The notes below the pieces were generated by a model. It searched no databases. It was not told the origin of the DNA and was given only the letters and a program-made list of their open reading frames with translations. The translations under genes were made by a program, and so were the position numbers. A stretch of DNA of 64,000 nucleotides, taken from Hymenopus coronatus (Eukaryota; Arthropoda; Insecta; Mantodea; Hymenopodidae). Location: positions 40,223,501 through 40,287,500 of the forward strand of contig CM060895.1 of the NCBI GenBank assembly GCA_030762935.1. The letters are read 5' to 3'. This document shows positions 1-10,923 of this stretch, in pieces (position 1 is the first letter of the stretch; each line of letters begins with the position of its first letter).

Positions 1-196
1 AATGTTTGAAACATATTTTTACTGATGTTTTAGTTTTTGAGAAAAAAAAATAATTAATTTATGAGAAACACTATTTTTCACTAATTTTAGTGCATTATTT
101 ACACTTTCTAATTGATATTCCTCCAACAATAAACGATAAAAACAAAATCATTCTCAATATTTTAATACCTATAGCTTTAGATGTAATTCTAAAAAA

Positions 197-1018
197 CTAA
201 TGTATTCCACTCGTATGACTTTCTTTGTATTTCGGTAACAAACTATTGTTGAAAACCTTATTCTTCCATTTACTTCATGCTAATCGAGATAGACAATAGT
301 AGACATTGTCTTATTACTTGCTTTCTGTAAGTAGGAGGGAAAAAAGAAATACATTAGGCAAAATTGAAAGTCAAAGCTTTAAAAAGCTGGTTGGTATGTG
401 GATGAAATCCGTTTTGTTGCATTACCAGGAGTAGACAAATTCCTGTAAATAAAACGTTTAAGTATTTTAAAACTGAAACAATAACAAGGAATATTTCGGA
501 AACAGTCAGCTCCACGAAAAAATACATTTGACATAAATTATGTGTTTTATGGAGGTCTACATTATTCGTGTAATAACCTTTTGCCTATTTTTTACCGTTT
601 GCTAGTTTTTACAAAAGTAATTCAGTACAAGAGGACTTCAGAAGCTATTTCCAGTAAATTCAAATATACATTTTATTTGTCATTTAAGTATCTTTAATAT
701 AGGGTAATCAAAATCGTTATATCGATTTTTGAGAACATGACAATTTTTGAACATTTTTATAGGCATTTTCCTAAAAAAATCTTCGTGTCGCAACCTTGGA
801 AGATACCAAACTTAAATACAAAGTTTTTAGCCACTTTTCATTTTTGAAGTTATCATGTTCACAGACACACACACACTCTTTTTCTAAAGCTGACTTTTGG
901 ACGGGGGGGGGGGGACAAGTAACCTAAAACGTGCACTTCTGGTGAAATCTTAGTATTGAATTTTTGGGTGGAATACAAAACCTTCTCAATGTACTATATA
1001 CCAAGCAGAGAAAGTAAA
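197..1018 (-). mobile_element. HINE-like repeat, full reversed copy
   Basis: Reads from the hairpin end (TGTATTCCACTCGTATGAC, a drifted form of the usual terminus) to the palindrome end near 1018, where AGCAGAGAAAGTAAAA closes the element. A run of eleven G near 903 interrupts the segment just beyond the short ACACAC tract. No reading frame is shared with other copies, so the element is non-coding. The Helentron-derived assignment is inferred from the termini; membership in this window's family is seen directly. Confidence 0.82.
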
Positions 1019-1445
1019 ATGGACAACTTTAGCAATTTCGTTCAATTTTCACCTATGGATAGCATTAATGCAAATTTTTAAAATAGAAATTTTGACTATG
1101 CCGATAGGTGCTTCAACATGAGTTTTAGGTAATCACAAATGTACTAAATATATAGGTATTTTAACCAAAAAAGCTAGAATTATTCTAACATATAAATATA
1201 AATGTATAAAATCATTCACATATAAAAGTGAAAAAACTAAATAATTTAAATTATTATATAAATATATAATACATATCTCTCTCTCTACACATGGCGAATA
1301 TTGACAAGAAGTACTGGAATGGAACGCTTATGAAAGTAACACGTGGAGTATATCTAAGGTCGTTAGATGTCTGTCCTTGAGGGTCACGAGACCAGTGGGA
1401 GGCTTGCAGTGTAGCTACATTGTGTGCCCGGTAAAATGCCGCGCT
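1019..1445. other. AT-rich spacer, nothing recognised
   Basis: Mostly AT-rich, with a TATATAAATATATAATACAT stretch and a short CT run near 1275. A slightly GC-richer stretch (1370-1440) leads into the mariner relic and may be its 3' untranslated part. No open frame or repeat match was found. Confidence 0.5.
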
Positions 1446-1930
1446 TCAAGTCAATCTGTTTCCAATAAATACCATTTTCGTTAGGTTCAAATATTCTAAC
1501 CACTCAAAAATTAATTCAAGAGGAATCTTTGCAACCAACAGTGAAAACCACATACTTTTAGCTGAACTAGATTTCACAATACAAACGAACACGTGCATAT
1601 TATTCGAAGATAGCCAGAAGAAAATACCTTTATTTCTATGCGAGGATACAAGGCGGAATGCAACATTTTCGGGACTCGGTCTGCCATCTCGCCAAAACTT
1701 ACTTTGAGGCTGATGACTGTCGTCTCCCTCGACACGTATGTATACTCCGGTCCCAGCGATTCCGTCATTTTCCAAATGCATCCTGAAAGTCAAGTCTTTG
1801 AGGGTGTTGAGCCCGGCATTTATTTCTTCTCGAATCCTCTCGATTGTTTGGAACCGACTTCCTTTCAACTTGATCTTCACTTTGAGGAATAGTTGCAGGA
1901 TGCCAAATCAGGAGAGTACAGTGGGTGAGG

Positions 1931-1943
1931 CACAACCATCATG
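1931..1943. repeat. Target-site duplication, left copy
   Basis: CACAACCATCATG, repeated exactly at 2453-2465 on the far side of the inserted tRNA-like element. Deleting one copy plus the insert restores a continuous mariner reading across the site. Confidence 0.85.
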
Positions 1944-2452
1944 GATAGGTAGAGTCAGACTGAACAATTCAATGCCATAATCGGGATATGAACCACGGAT
2001 CTCCCGATCTCTAACCGGTTGTTCTGCCACTGAACTACAATGGTACCATCCCGGTATAGCATTGGATTTATCAACTGCCTGGCATGTTTTCGGTAAATAC
2101 AAAGATATTCTCAAATTAATTTGAGATGATAGCCCCAATGGCGACTTTCAAATTGTAAGTACTTAAGTCCCAGTATTCATGGTAGAGCCAACTATTATGG
2201 TCAATTGGTACTGGATTAATTGTTTTTTGACACAAGGCGTTGTAGGACAGGAGTTGGATAGGTAGAGTCAGACTGAAAAATTCAATGCCATAGCCGGGAT
2301 TTTAACTACAGATCTCCCGATCTCTAGCCGGTTGCTCTGCCACTGAGCTGGTCATGACAACACGCCGGCATAGCATGAATTTCTCAACTGACTCGCATGT
2401 TTCCCTGTAAACTCCTGTCCTACACACAGCTCGTGTGAAAAAACAATTAATC
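1944..2452 (+). mobile_element. tRNA-like foldback element (family A), copy 1
   Basis: Begins GATAGGTAGAGTCAGACTG and ends GTGAAAAAACAATTAATC. It holds two tRNA-like segments, both on the minus strand. Each has a B-box-like stretch (GGTTCATATCCCG-type, degenerate) and an A-box-like stretch (AGCTCAGTGGCAGAGC in the second). The second segment, 2213-2453, is flanked by inverted repeats of about 41 bp starting GGATTAATTGTTTTTT. Flanked by an exact 13-bp duplication. Such ends and target duplications suggest LINE-assisted retroposition of a rearranged SINE, but a foldback DNA element is also possible. Confidence 0.75.
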
Positions 2453-2465
2453 CACAACCATCATG
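2453..2465. repeat. Target-site duplication, right copy
   Basis: Second copy of CACAACCATCATG, matching 1931-1943 base for base. Confidence 0.85.
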
Positions 2466-2545
2466 TTGTTTTCGTCAAAAAGCTCCTGGTGAACAAGGAA
2501 TTGTGACAGGGCATGGAGTTTTTCTCGAAATTTGAACATAACTTG

Positions 2546-3760
2546 ATGCACACTCTGTTCTAATCTTGGATTCATCGCAAAACCGCTCTACACTCTACAC
2601 ACAGAGTATCATGAAAAGCACTATAGAATCTCAACACATCTGCACGAAACTTTAAATACTCACTCATCAGATTCTAGTGTTGCCACCTAGCGGTACAAAA
2701 CTCTACTACAACTAGTGTCGAGATGGCAGCACCAGTCCCGAAAATGTTGTATACCACCTCGTATATGCGTAATTAATGGCACTGTAATGCAAACTATTGT
2801 CAGGATGACATTTGTTTCTATTTTCTCTTTGTTTAAGATATGAGTCAATACTTCACATAGGGCCAGGGTTATGCAACGGAGGGGGACACTATGCCAATTA
2901 ACCTACATAAATCTATTGTGGCTACTTACTACCCGTCAGGAACAAGGGATGAGGTGAAGGAACCACAGGAGGTTGCAGGTCGCAGGGAGACAGGACTCAG
3001 AGACGCGAGGAAGGCCCGCTCCACTAATGGAACTCTTATAGAGGACGATCAACGAACCATCCATCAAGCAGCCCTCTTTCCGCATCATCTGTCCGTTGCA
3101 GCTATACGCCATGAAACCTACAAGCACGCTGTATATGTATAGAAACTGGATACGGACGGAGGAGACTCGCCCCGAACTTTATATTGGTTATTGGAACTAT
3201 GCCCCACGAGGGGCAGCCCCCGGGAGTGAGGGGCGAGGTGAGAGGGTACACCGGGCGGCCGGAACCAGGATCGACGGCACAGCAACGACGGGCCACTGCG
3301 GTTTACAGATAGAAGCATCCCGATAACCGGACAGGCAGACCACACCCACCCCACACGGGATCCAACGTCCCCACCAGGATCGCTCAGTATTACGGCAACC
3401 AGCCGGAATCGGGGGACTGAGAGATTTATAAGGAGCATCCCTTTTCCCTGCCCGAACACCATCGCCGACACTTTTAACCCTTAAAGAAACCAATGGCATG
3501 AAGGATGGATGAAATGACAATGCTAACAATATGGAGGGACAGGAAACTAGAGGAGTGTGTTTGAAAGAAATCTGCCAAACATTGACCTGGCATCCGGGGA
3601 AACTCCCGAAAAACTCCAAGGGTCAAGTAGGCCGGCCACGGTTATTGAACAAACAATCTCCTGAATGCGGGCCACAGATGAAACCACCCGAGTCGTTCCG
3701 CTTGGTAACAAGCCTGAAAAATGAGAAGGAAACGGAATGAAGGTGAAATAATGGGGGGGA
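2546..3760. other. GC-richer unknown region
   Basis: From about 2870 the composition becomes clearly GC-richer than the rest of the window, with GGGG and CCCC runs. Overlapping frames of 60-140 codons occur on both strands (for example minus 3197-3619), which is what GC-rich non-coding DNA produces. None shows a motif I recognise. It may be the 3' part of a decayed LINE or a unique sequence. No target duplication was seen. Confidence 0.35.
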
Positions 3761-4571
3761 TCGGATGTATTCCATTCAAGACTTTCTCTACATCTCTACA
3801 AAAAAGTATTGTTAAAAAGTTTATGCTTCTATTTACTTCATGCTAATTCAGAAAAAAATAGCACAAATATTCGTATTACTTTCTTTCTTATAAGCAGAAG
3901 CGAAATAGGGAGTACCATAGGTTAAAGTGATAGTCAAAAGCTGGTTACTATGTGACTGAAGTTCCTTTGTTTGTTTGTATGTATGGATAGGAGTTTACAA
4001 ATTCCTGAATGAGAAAAGCATAAGTTTTTTAAAACTGGATCCAAAAACAAGGAATATCTCAAAAACGATCAACGAAAAAAAATGTATATAACAAACTGTA
4101 TGTTTTAATGTCTTGTGTAGTAAGTTTTTGTCCGTCTCTTACGGTTTAGCAGTTATGCAAAATTCCGTAAAATTCATCCAGAATAAAGTAATCTTCAGAG
4201 GCTATTCCCAGAAAATTCAAGATATACATTTTGTGTGTTACGTAAATAACTTTAATATACGATATTTTAATCAAAATCATTGGCCATTTTTGAGAAAACC
4301 AACATTTTCGAAAAAAAATCCATGTAAAGGGCAGTTGGGTGTGTGGGGATTTTCTTGAAAATCTTCGTGTCGCATCCTTGGAAGATACCAAACTTAAATA
4401 CCAAGTTCGGTATTCAACGGCCTTTTCGTTTTTAAGCTATTCTGTCCACAAACAGACACACACGGAGCTTTTTCCAAAAAAAATGTTTTCTTTTTTGATT
4501 CAGGGGGATCCAAAACGTTTCCGGTGAAATTTCGGTATCGAATATGTACATAATACGTGAAGAGAAAATAA
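3761..4571 (-). mobile_element. HINE-like repeat, near-full reversed copy
   Basis: Starts TCGGATGTATTCCATTCAAG and runs through the conserved centre (TTTTAATCAAAATCATTGGCC near 4265). The palindrome end is shortened: after GGTGAAATTTCGGTATCGAAT only TGTACATAATACGTG-AAGAGAAAATAAAAA remains. Open frames at 4113-4358 (plus) and 4146-4391 (minus) are chance frames that recur in other copies with different stops. Confidence 0.82.
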
Positions 4572-5376
4572 AAATCATGGTAGACGAGAGACCACCCTAA
4601 CATTCGCCTTAAGGTCAAAGTGGGTTATCAACAGGAATTGACCCAGACCCTCCGCCACGTGCGGAGCCAAGTACCTTACTATTGCCCAGCAAGCAGAATG
4701 CTGCATCTGCAGAACGTCCAATATCAGAAATGAGTTGCTGCTTTGAGCAGCAATATAACAGGCAAGAATTCGAGCAATGAATAGCCTTAAGAGATGAGTT
4801 TAGTGGCTAGTCAAACAAGGTGTTACAAAGACAAACTCAAAATATTACTTTTAGGGGAAATATATTTCTCAGAAGATGCAATAACGAGGGAGAGAGAAAT
4901 TAACTCTATTTAAAACTGCTAAGGAACTTATTGGACATTCTTTACTCCTCTAAAACATAAAATAAACAAGGACTCGTCGCATCGCAGCAACACTCCACCC
5001 AGTCTATTGGCTTGAAAGTTGTCTTTCAGGTCCCACAGTAAATGTATTCTTCCCCAAGGTCGCGATACCTTGCCTTTGCTTAGTCTTAATTTTAATGTAA
5101 CCCTCGAGCGATGCGCCTAATAAAAGAAGGGCCAAAAGCCTAACATCACGTGCACATTTTTCTGATCAACTAGCACGGAAGGAAACCAGTTTTTCAATCT
5201 GGGTAAAACAAACGCTGTATTCATTGTTCCACTGCAAAACAAACAAATTTGAAACGATTTTACTTTCTTTCGCGTAGCTTGTTAGTTATGACAGAGAAAA
5301 AAAAATTGCTTTGGCCAAAAGGTGGCGGGTATTATGAGTTTTGAAAATATAAGTTTGAATTTAAAAAAAAAAAAAA
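4572..5376. other. Unassigned spacer
   Basis: No repeat of this window matches here and no frame exceeds background. The GC-richer start (4600-4700) contains CCCAGACCCTCCGCCACGTG. It ends in a run of 14 A at 5362-5376, directly before the next HINE, as expected for insertion into an A/T run. Confidence 0.4.
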
Positions 5377-6181
5377 TCCGAAGGGTTCTATTCATATGAT
5401 TTTCTCTACATCGCTGTAACAAATTATTGTTAAGAACTATATTCTTCTATCTACCTTTTAATAATCGAGATAAACATTAGAAATTGACTTAATTACTTGC
5501 TTCCTTGTATATAGAAGAAAAATAAGGGAATACACTAAGTTAAAACAACAGTAAAATCTTTTAAAATCTCGTTGCACGAGTCTGAAATTCGATTCTAGGA
5601 ATTTACAACTTTCCATGTGATAAAAGTTTAAGTATTTTAAATCTGAAATAAATAACAAGAAATACCTCAGAAATAGTCAATTCTACGAGAAAAAAATGCA
5701 TAGACAGTATAAGGTTTAACGAGATCTACATTTTATATAGTACGTTTTTGTCTCTCTCTTACGGGTTACTTACTAGTCATGCAAAAGTCAGCAAAATAAA
5801 TCCAATAAAAGGGTCTTTAGAGGCTATTGCCAGAAAATTCAAAGCATATATTTTATTTGTCGTGTAAATATCTTTAATATGCGGAATTTTAATCAAAATC
5901 GTTAGAGCCAGTTTTGAGAAAATCCTTATTTTCGTAATTATTTCCATGTAAAGTGTAGTATGGGTGGGAGCTTTTTTTACTTTCCAAAATCTTGGTGTCG
6001 CGTCCCTGGAAGATGCTAAACTTAAATATTAAGTTTGCTATTTTACCAACTTTTCGTTTTTAAGATATGCTGTCCACAGACAGACACACACGCACACGCA
6101 CACACACGGACCTTTTTCCAATTTTTTTTTATTCAGGGGAACCCAAAACATGTATTTCCGGTGAAATCTCGGTATCGAATT
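5377..6181 (-). mobile_element. HINE-like repeat, reversed, palindrome end lost
   Basis: Begins just after an A-run and is collinear with the family up to GGTGAAATCTCGGTATCGAA at 6161-6180, where it stops abruptly. The palindrome is absent, and sequence shared with 56575-56690 follows. The CA tract (6082-6110) sits at the usual place. Confidence 0.82.
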
Positions 6182-6182
6182 G

Positions 6183-6297
6183 TCGCTGTGATTTTGCTGA
6201 AAATGTGAACGTTTGACGGGGACTCGGGGCCTACAACGATTTTCGTTGGTGAGATTTTGTCACAAAATACCAGGCGAGAAAGAAGAGGATAAAACCG
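6183..6297 (+). repeat. Dispersed repeat H, copy 1
   Basis: About 115 bp starting near GATTTTGCTGAAAATGTGAA and containing CGTTTGACGG. A second copy lies at 56575-56690 in the same orientation, outside any HINE. Nature unknown. Confidence 0.6.
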
Positions 6298-6497
6298 AAA
6301 TACCAGGTTTGGTATATGAAGCTCTTTCGTTTTAGAGCTATGTTGTCCACAGACACGGACCTTTTTCTAAAAGTATTTTTACTCATTGGTCCTCAAAACA
6401 TGTACTTTCGCGCAAAATGAAATCTCGACATCGAATTTTTGGGTGTAACACCTTCTCTAGCTACTATGTACACTGTATGTACATACGTGCTAGGGAA
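6298..6497 (-). mobile_element. HINE-like repeat, palindrome-end fragment
   Basis: Only the last 200 bp of a reversed copy remain: TACCAGGTTTGGTAT, TTTTCTAAAAGTATTTTTAC, GAATTTTTGGGTG and the terminal palindrome around TACTATGTACACTGTATGTA. Separated from the preceding copy by repeat H. Confidence 0.78.
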
Positions 6498-6938
6498 CGT
6501 CAAACACCGCATTTTCCCAATTTTGAGCCTCTATAGGTAATAATGAGTTATATTTCATTTTGGATGCACAATAAAATGAAAGGTATATTTATTTTATAAG
6601 TATGGTGATCGTGATATTGAATTGTCATAATCCCAAAATTAATACGATTTCTTCAAATATTGAGCTTCTCCAAGTTCATATTCGAGCGCAATAATTCCAA
6701 TTTACATGTTGCATACAGTAAAAAATCAAAAATAAATGCGTATATTTATGACATTATATTATAGTTTCCAAGCTTGGCGTCAAAGTAACTCATTAACAGC
6801 CAAATTAGCTCCTGTTTATGGTAAAAAGTTCAGTAAGTTATGGTGACATTTCCTTAGTATAATTTATCAAATAAAAATGATCCTGAATGAGAGGTGAATG
6901 CAGTATTCAAATTCGAAAGTTAATTTAACAAACACAAA
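6498..6938. other. AT-rich spacer
   Basis: No gene. A TTTTGAGCCTCTAT stretch near 6520 is shared with about 19893, where AATAAAATGAAA also follows at a similar distance, so a weak diverged repeat may underlie both. Confidence 0.35.
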
Positions 6939-7760
6939 TCTGATGAGCTCCATTCACACGGCTTTCTCTAGCTGTTAAACAAACCTTCGATACGAAAGAT
7001 TATTTTTTTATCTACATTATGATAACTGAAATAAACATCAACAGAAATGGTCTTATTACTTGCCTCCTTATAAGTAGAAGGGAAATAAAGGAATACACAA
7101 AACTGATAGTCAAGTATTTAATAAGCTATCGCTATGTGAAACAGTTGCATAGAGAAAAGTTTAAGTAATTAAAAATTGAAAGAAATAATAAGGAATATCT
7201 TGGAAACGGTTAACTCTACCAAAAATTTTTGTATTAATTATTAAATTGTTTGTCTTAATAAGTACTACATTTTTGTGTTTCAAGTTTTTGTCTATCTGTT
7301 GCTGTTCACCAGTTATTTAAAATTCAGCAAAATTCTTCCAGAATGAAGTGATCTTTAGTGGCTATTCCCAGAAAATTCAAAATATACATTTCTTTTGTTA
7401 TAAAATATCTTAAACATAAGGTATTTTAATCAAAATCGTTAAGAGCCATTTTTGAGAAAATCAAAAATTTCGAAAAATGTAGTTAATGGTAGTTAAGGGT
7501 GGGGGGGGGACTCTTGAAAAACTTCGTGTCGCATCCTTGGAAAATTCTGAACTTCAATGCCAAGTTTGGCATTTAATGGACTTTTCGTTTTTGAGCCAAG
7601 CTGCCCACAGACACACGCGGACATTTTTCTAAAAATATTTGCTTTGGATTCAGGTAGTCCCAAATCATGTATTTCCGGCGAAATATAAGTATCGAATTTT
7701 TGGGTGGAATACAATACTTTATCTACTATGCACTTTGTACAAACGTGCTAGAGAAGGTAA
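6939..7760 (-). mobile_element. HINE-like repeat, full reversed copy
   Basis: Both ends present: TCTGATGAGCTCCATTCACA at the start, and TATCTACTATGCACTTTGTA with GCTAGAGAAGG at the end. A G-run (7501-7509) replaces the usual GGTGGGGG stretch. Confidence 0.85.
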
Positions 7761-8559
7761 AAAGTGTTCAGAATTAATGTCACTGCTGTATATCCTATAT
7801 TTTATCCGTAACCATCTTTTAGAATCCTCTAATACTATCTGACTTTAACCATATGTTTCCCACCCTTACTTTTTGGAATGCTTGTCCTATCCATCCACTA
7901 CTGTCTTTACTTTTACTCATTTGTGCAGGTATAATTAGTGAACTGCAAAAACAGATTAGTTTGAATTGTAGCGTTATTCGTGTTCCTGGAATATTCTATA
8001 ATAAGCAGAACTCACATTGTATATCTAAGTAATTAACACACTAGGAAATGCAATGTAAACTACACTCAAGCGCAACAACATATGTTAGTATATAAATCCG
8101 GCATCATGCTATTTCGCGTGTTAGCGTACGCTTCACAGACTTAGCGTGAAGTTTCTCTCATTAGTACAGAAAATACAGTGTTGTGTGCTTTATTTATGCG
8201 TGCCAAGGCTTCTTATCGCTTATATCTAAATTCATCCAACTATTAAAACGACACAAAAAGGCATTCGAGGAAACGTGTCTTAAGACAGGGAATTTTAAAA
8301 TCCGGTGATCATTTTTCGGACGTAAAAATCCTTCGGAAAGGAAATTAATCCGTTGGTCGCGTATAATGTATATTTACACGTAAAAGACCTTGGAAGAGAA
8401 GGTCCTGTATCTCTTTTTACCCTCCTCATGTGTAGGACTCCGCCCTAAGCCGGTCAGATGCCTGTTAAGGAGCAAAGGATCTGATTCAGATAGAAGCCAG
8501 GATGGGTGATGAGCCTCAATGCCTTTATAAAAGCGAGGGAGTGGTTGATATGAAATGAC
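7761..8559. other. Unassigned region with a TATA-like stretch
   Basis: AT-rich to about 8080. At 8088-8098 a TATATAAAT stretch is followed by GC-richer DNA with a TTAGCGTACGC/TTAGCGTGAAG near-repeat (8122-8150). This could be a decayed promoter or LTR, but no paired LTR or primer-binding site was found. No supported coding sequence. Confidence 0.3.
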
Positions 8560-8745
8560 GGTGCAAAGAGTAAAAGGAAATAGATTATGGAACACTTGGT
8601 GGAATGAATGGCGAGGAAGCTGGAGAACGTAGAGAAAACCCCGTCCAAATATCGCTTCGACCACCACAAATCCCTCATGCGGTCTCTTGGGATCAAACCC
8701 GGGCCAGCTATGTGAGCAACGAGCGGAGCAGCCTAGAGTACGTCT
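8560..8745 (-). mobile_element. tRNA-derived SINE, family D
   Basis: On the minus strand a B-box-like GGGTTTGATCCC (near 8690-8702) lies downstream of a GC-rich tRNA-like head. CCGCATGAGGGATTTGTGG and a GTTTTCTCTACGTTCTCC block follow. The same order (B box, CCGCATGTGAGATTTGTGG, GGGTTTTCTCAGGGTTCTCC) recurs at 55735-55925. Target duplications were not found. Confidence 0.6.
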
Positions 8746-8789
8746 TTTTTCTTTTTTCTTCTTTTCCCCCCTAAATTTACTGTATGATT

Positions 8790-8945
8790 ACTGGTATTAC
8801 TGTTCCTTTACACAAACATATACACATTGCACCAACATATAACACTCACGCCCAAGGCAGGACTCGAACCCACGATCCCCTGCCCACGAAGCACCAAAGC
8901 GAGACGCCTTAGCGAGCGTGGCCATGGGGACTGGCTCTTGGGCTA
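8790..8945 (-). mobile_element. tRNA-derived SINE, family C, copy 1
   Basis: Minus strand: CATGGCCACGCTCGCTAAGG (A-box region), then CGTGGGTTCGAGTCCTGCC (B box GGTTCGAGTCC), then CTTGGGCGTGAG. Copy 2 at 59370-59500 shares the head, B box and a following C/A-rich tail. Too long and too diverged outside the boxes to be a functional tRNA gene. Confidence 0.7.
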
Positions 8946-9688
8946 ATTTCACCATGTTTCACGTCCTATAGTAACATCTCTGGGAAGTGAATTGATCCCT
9001 TGTCACCATGCGCACATAATGGCCAACTTGTGAACTAGAAATTGCCTAATCAAGAAACCACTATGCGCCAACATGCCATGTAGGAACTTGGATTGAACCA
9101 CTAGAAGAAAGCGAGAGAAGGCTTACTGCCCAAACCTTCGATTTGTTTACTACGCAATGTATGTATGTGAATGTGAGTCACCCATGCTGCCACATTTAAC
9201 AATTGCTTAAATAGAAGATAAATTAGGAAAATAATTTAAAAAGAGGAAGAATTAATTTGAAATTAAATAAAGATAAATTTAATAAATTCTTATTGATAAT
9301 TTGCTATTAAATTTTATATTTAAGATGATTGATGTTTTAAATTGTTTAAATTAAATAAAAAAGTATACTTTAATAATGTAAACAAATTAATGAATCATAT
9401 AATACGTATGTAATTGTGTTTGAAGTGATAAGTTAATACATTTTAACTTAAGAAGTTGTATATATAACATAAATTTTAGTTAAGGTTAATTTAATTTTTT
9501 AAATAATGATTTAGCGTGTAATATTTAGAACTATTAGATATATTTATTTATAAAATAATGGTTGTAAGAAATATTTTAAATATATAAATAAATGATAAAA
9601 GATTTAGAATTATTCTGATTTAAGGCATTAATTGCTAGAGTATGATATTGAAGATTTTAATTTTATTTTAGTGTATTATATTATTTTT
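8946..9688. other. AT-rich spacer
   Basis: From about 9190 to 9680 the DNA is almost pure A/T, with short A- and T-runs and no open frame. Nothing recognised. Confidence 0.5.
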
Positions 9689-10536
9689 CTTTCTCTACAC
9701 GTACTATGTGCATAGTGTATAGAGAAGGTATTGTAATGCACCCAAAAATTCGATACCGAGATTTCACCGGAAATACATGTTTTGGGTACCCGTGAATAAA
9801 AAAAATGCATTTTTGGAAAAAGGTCAGTGTATGTGTATGCGTGTCTTCAGACAGCATAGGTCAAAAACGAAAAATTGGTACTTAAGTTCAGTATCTTGCA
9901 AGGATGCGGCACGAAGAGTTTCAAGAAAATCCCCCCAACCCCAACTACCCTTTACATGGAAAAGTTTTCAACAATTTTGATTTTCTCAAAAATGGCTCAA
10001 TCAATTTTGATTAAAATATTGTATATTAAAGTTATTTACCTGAAAAAGAAAATGTATATCTTGAACTTTCTGGGAATAGCCTCAGAAGACATCTTTATTA
10101 TGGATGAATTTTACCGAATTTTTCATAACTGGCTAACCGTAAGACACAGATAAAACCTTACTTAGCAAAAACAGAGCTCGTTAAAACACACAATGTTATA
10201 TACTTTTTTTTTTTTTTTTCGTGGGGTGGATCATTTTTTAGATACTCCTTGTTATTGGTTTCAGTTTTATAAAAAAACGTATACTTTTCTTATTCGGGAA
10301 TTTGCCAACTCTTGTCCATAGAAACAAAGGAACTTCCGTCACATAGCGACCAGCTTTTGACTAATACTTTAGCCAATGGTATTCCCTATTTCCCTTCTAC
10401 TTGCATGGAAGCTAGTAGTAACGAATATTTCTGCCAATTTTTTCTCAATTAGCATGAAGTAAAAAAGAAGCATAAGGTTTTTAACAATAATTTGTTACAG
10501 AGACGTACAGAATGTCATGTGAATGGAACACATTAG
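9689..10536 (+). mobile_element. HINE-like repeat, full forward copy
   Basis: Opens with the palindrome CTTTCTCTACACGTACTATG / CATAGTGTATAGAGAAGG and closes with GTCATGTGAATGGAACACAT followed by TAGG and a T-run. The terminal hairpin ATGTG-AATGGAA-CACAT is perfect here, so this is a good reference copy for the 3' end. Frames at 9777-10153 are chance frames. Confidence 0.88.
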
Positions 10537-10923
10537 GTTTTTTATTTTTCTTCCTCATTCTCTAACAATGCACTTGCTGCATTTGTATTACAATTTATTT
10601 GTTACTTATTCATCAAATTACATGCTACCACAGTTCCTCCCCAAAAATGACACTACCTATGTGTGACTGCATTGTATGGTTCCTCGAAATATTTGAAATA
10701 ACTGGTAATCATCTGCAAACACACGGTTACACGAAATATAAAGCACTCACTAAAACTGCTTCACAGCTTGAACGGCACAACTCACTTAAACAACTATGTA
10801 TTTAGGCTATGACCTTATCTACCACTACTACGAGTAGTATTGGCGTGTATGCTGTTTTGATAACGTTAGTCACTTTCTTTTTTCAGTCATTAAGGAGACG
10901 CAGAAGTGCCTTCCTTACTTTAA
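10537..10923. other. Spacer between HINE copies
   Basis: AT-rich with an ORF of 68 codons (10599-10805, plus) that shows no motif. It precedes the run of four forward HINE copies. Confidence 0.4.

Larger units (their letters stand above)
1446..2545 (-). pseudogene. Mariner-type transposase relic, C-terminal part, split by a foldback element
   Basis: Mariner transposases cut and paste DNA at TA sites with a DDD catalytic triad. On the minus strand the end of such a protein is visible: YSPDLASC (third catalytic aspartate kept, near 1900-1920), then KIKLKGSRFQTIE and, after a frameshift, an FQDAF...RWDRSIH tail typical of the SETMAR-like group. Between 1944 and 2452 a tRNA-like element interrupts the gene. 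The transposase resumes beyond it: NNM lies on the high-coordinate side and VVPHPLYSPDL on the low side, joined through the duplicated target. No D1 or D2 motif is clear, so the N-terminal two thirds are missing or unrecognisable. The open frame at 1446-1880 is longer than the conserved part; its low-coordinate end reads non-mariner sequence. Inactive. Confidence 0.75.

Noticed and set aside
3197..3619. 140-codon minus-strand frame in GC-rich DNA
   Set aside because: Overlaps other open frames on both strands; GC-rich DNA has few stops. No motif, no initiation or splice context that stands out.
8088..8180. TATA-like stretch as an LTR or gene promoter
   Set aside because: AT-rich DNA yields such words often; no second LTR, primer-binding site, polypurine tract or downstream coding frame was found.
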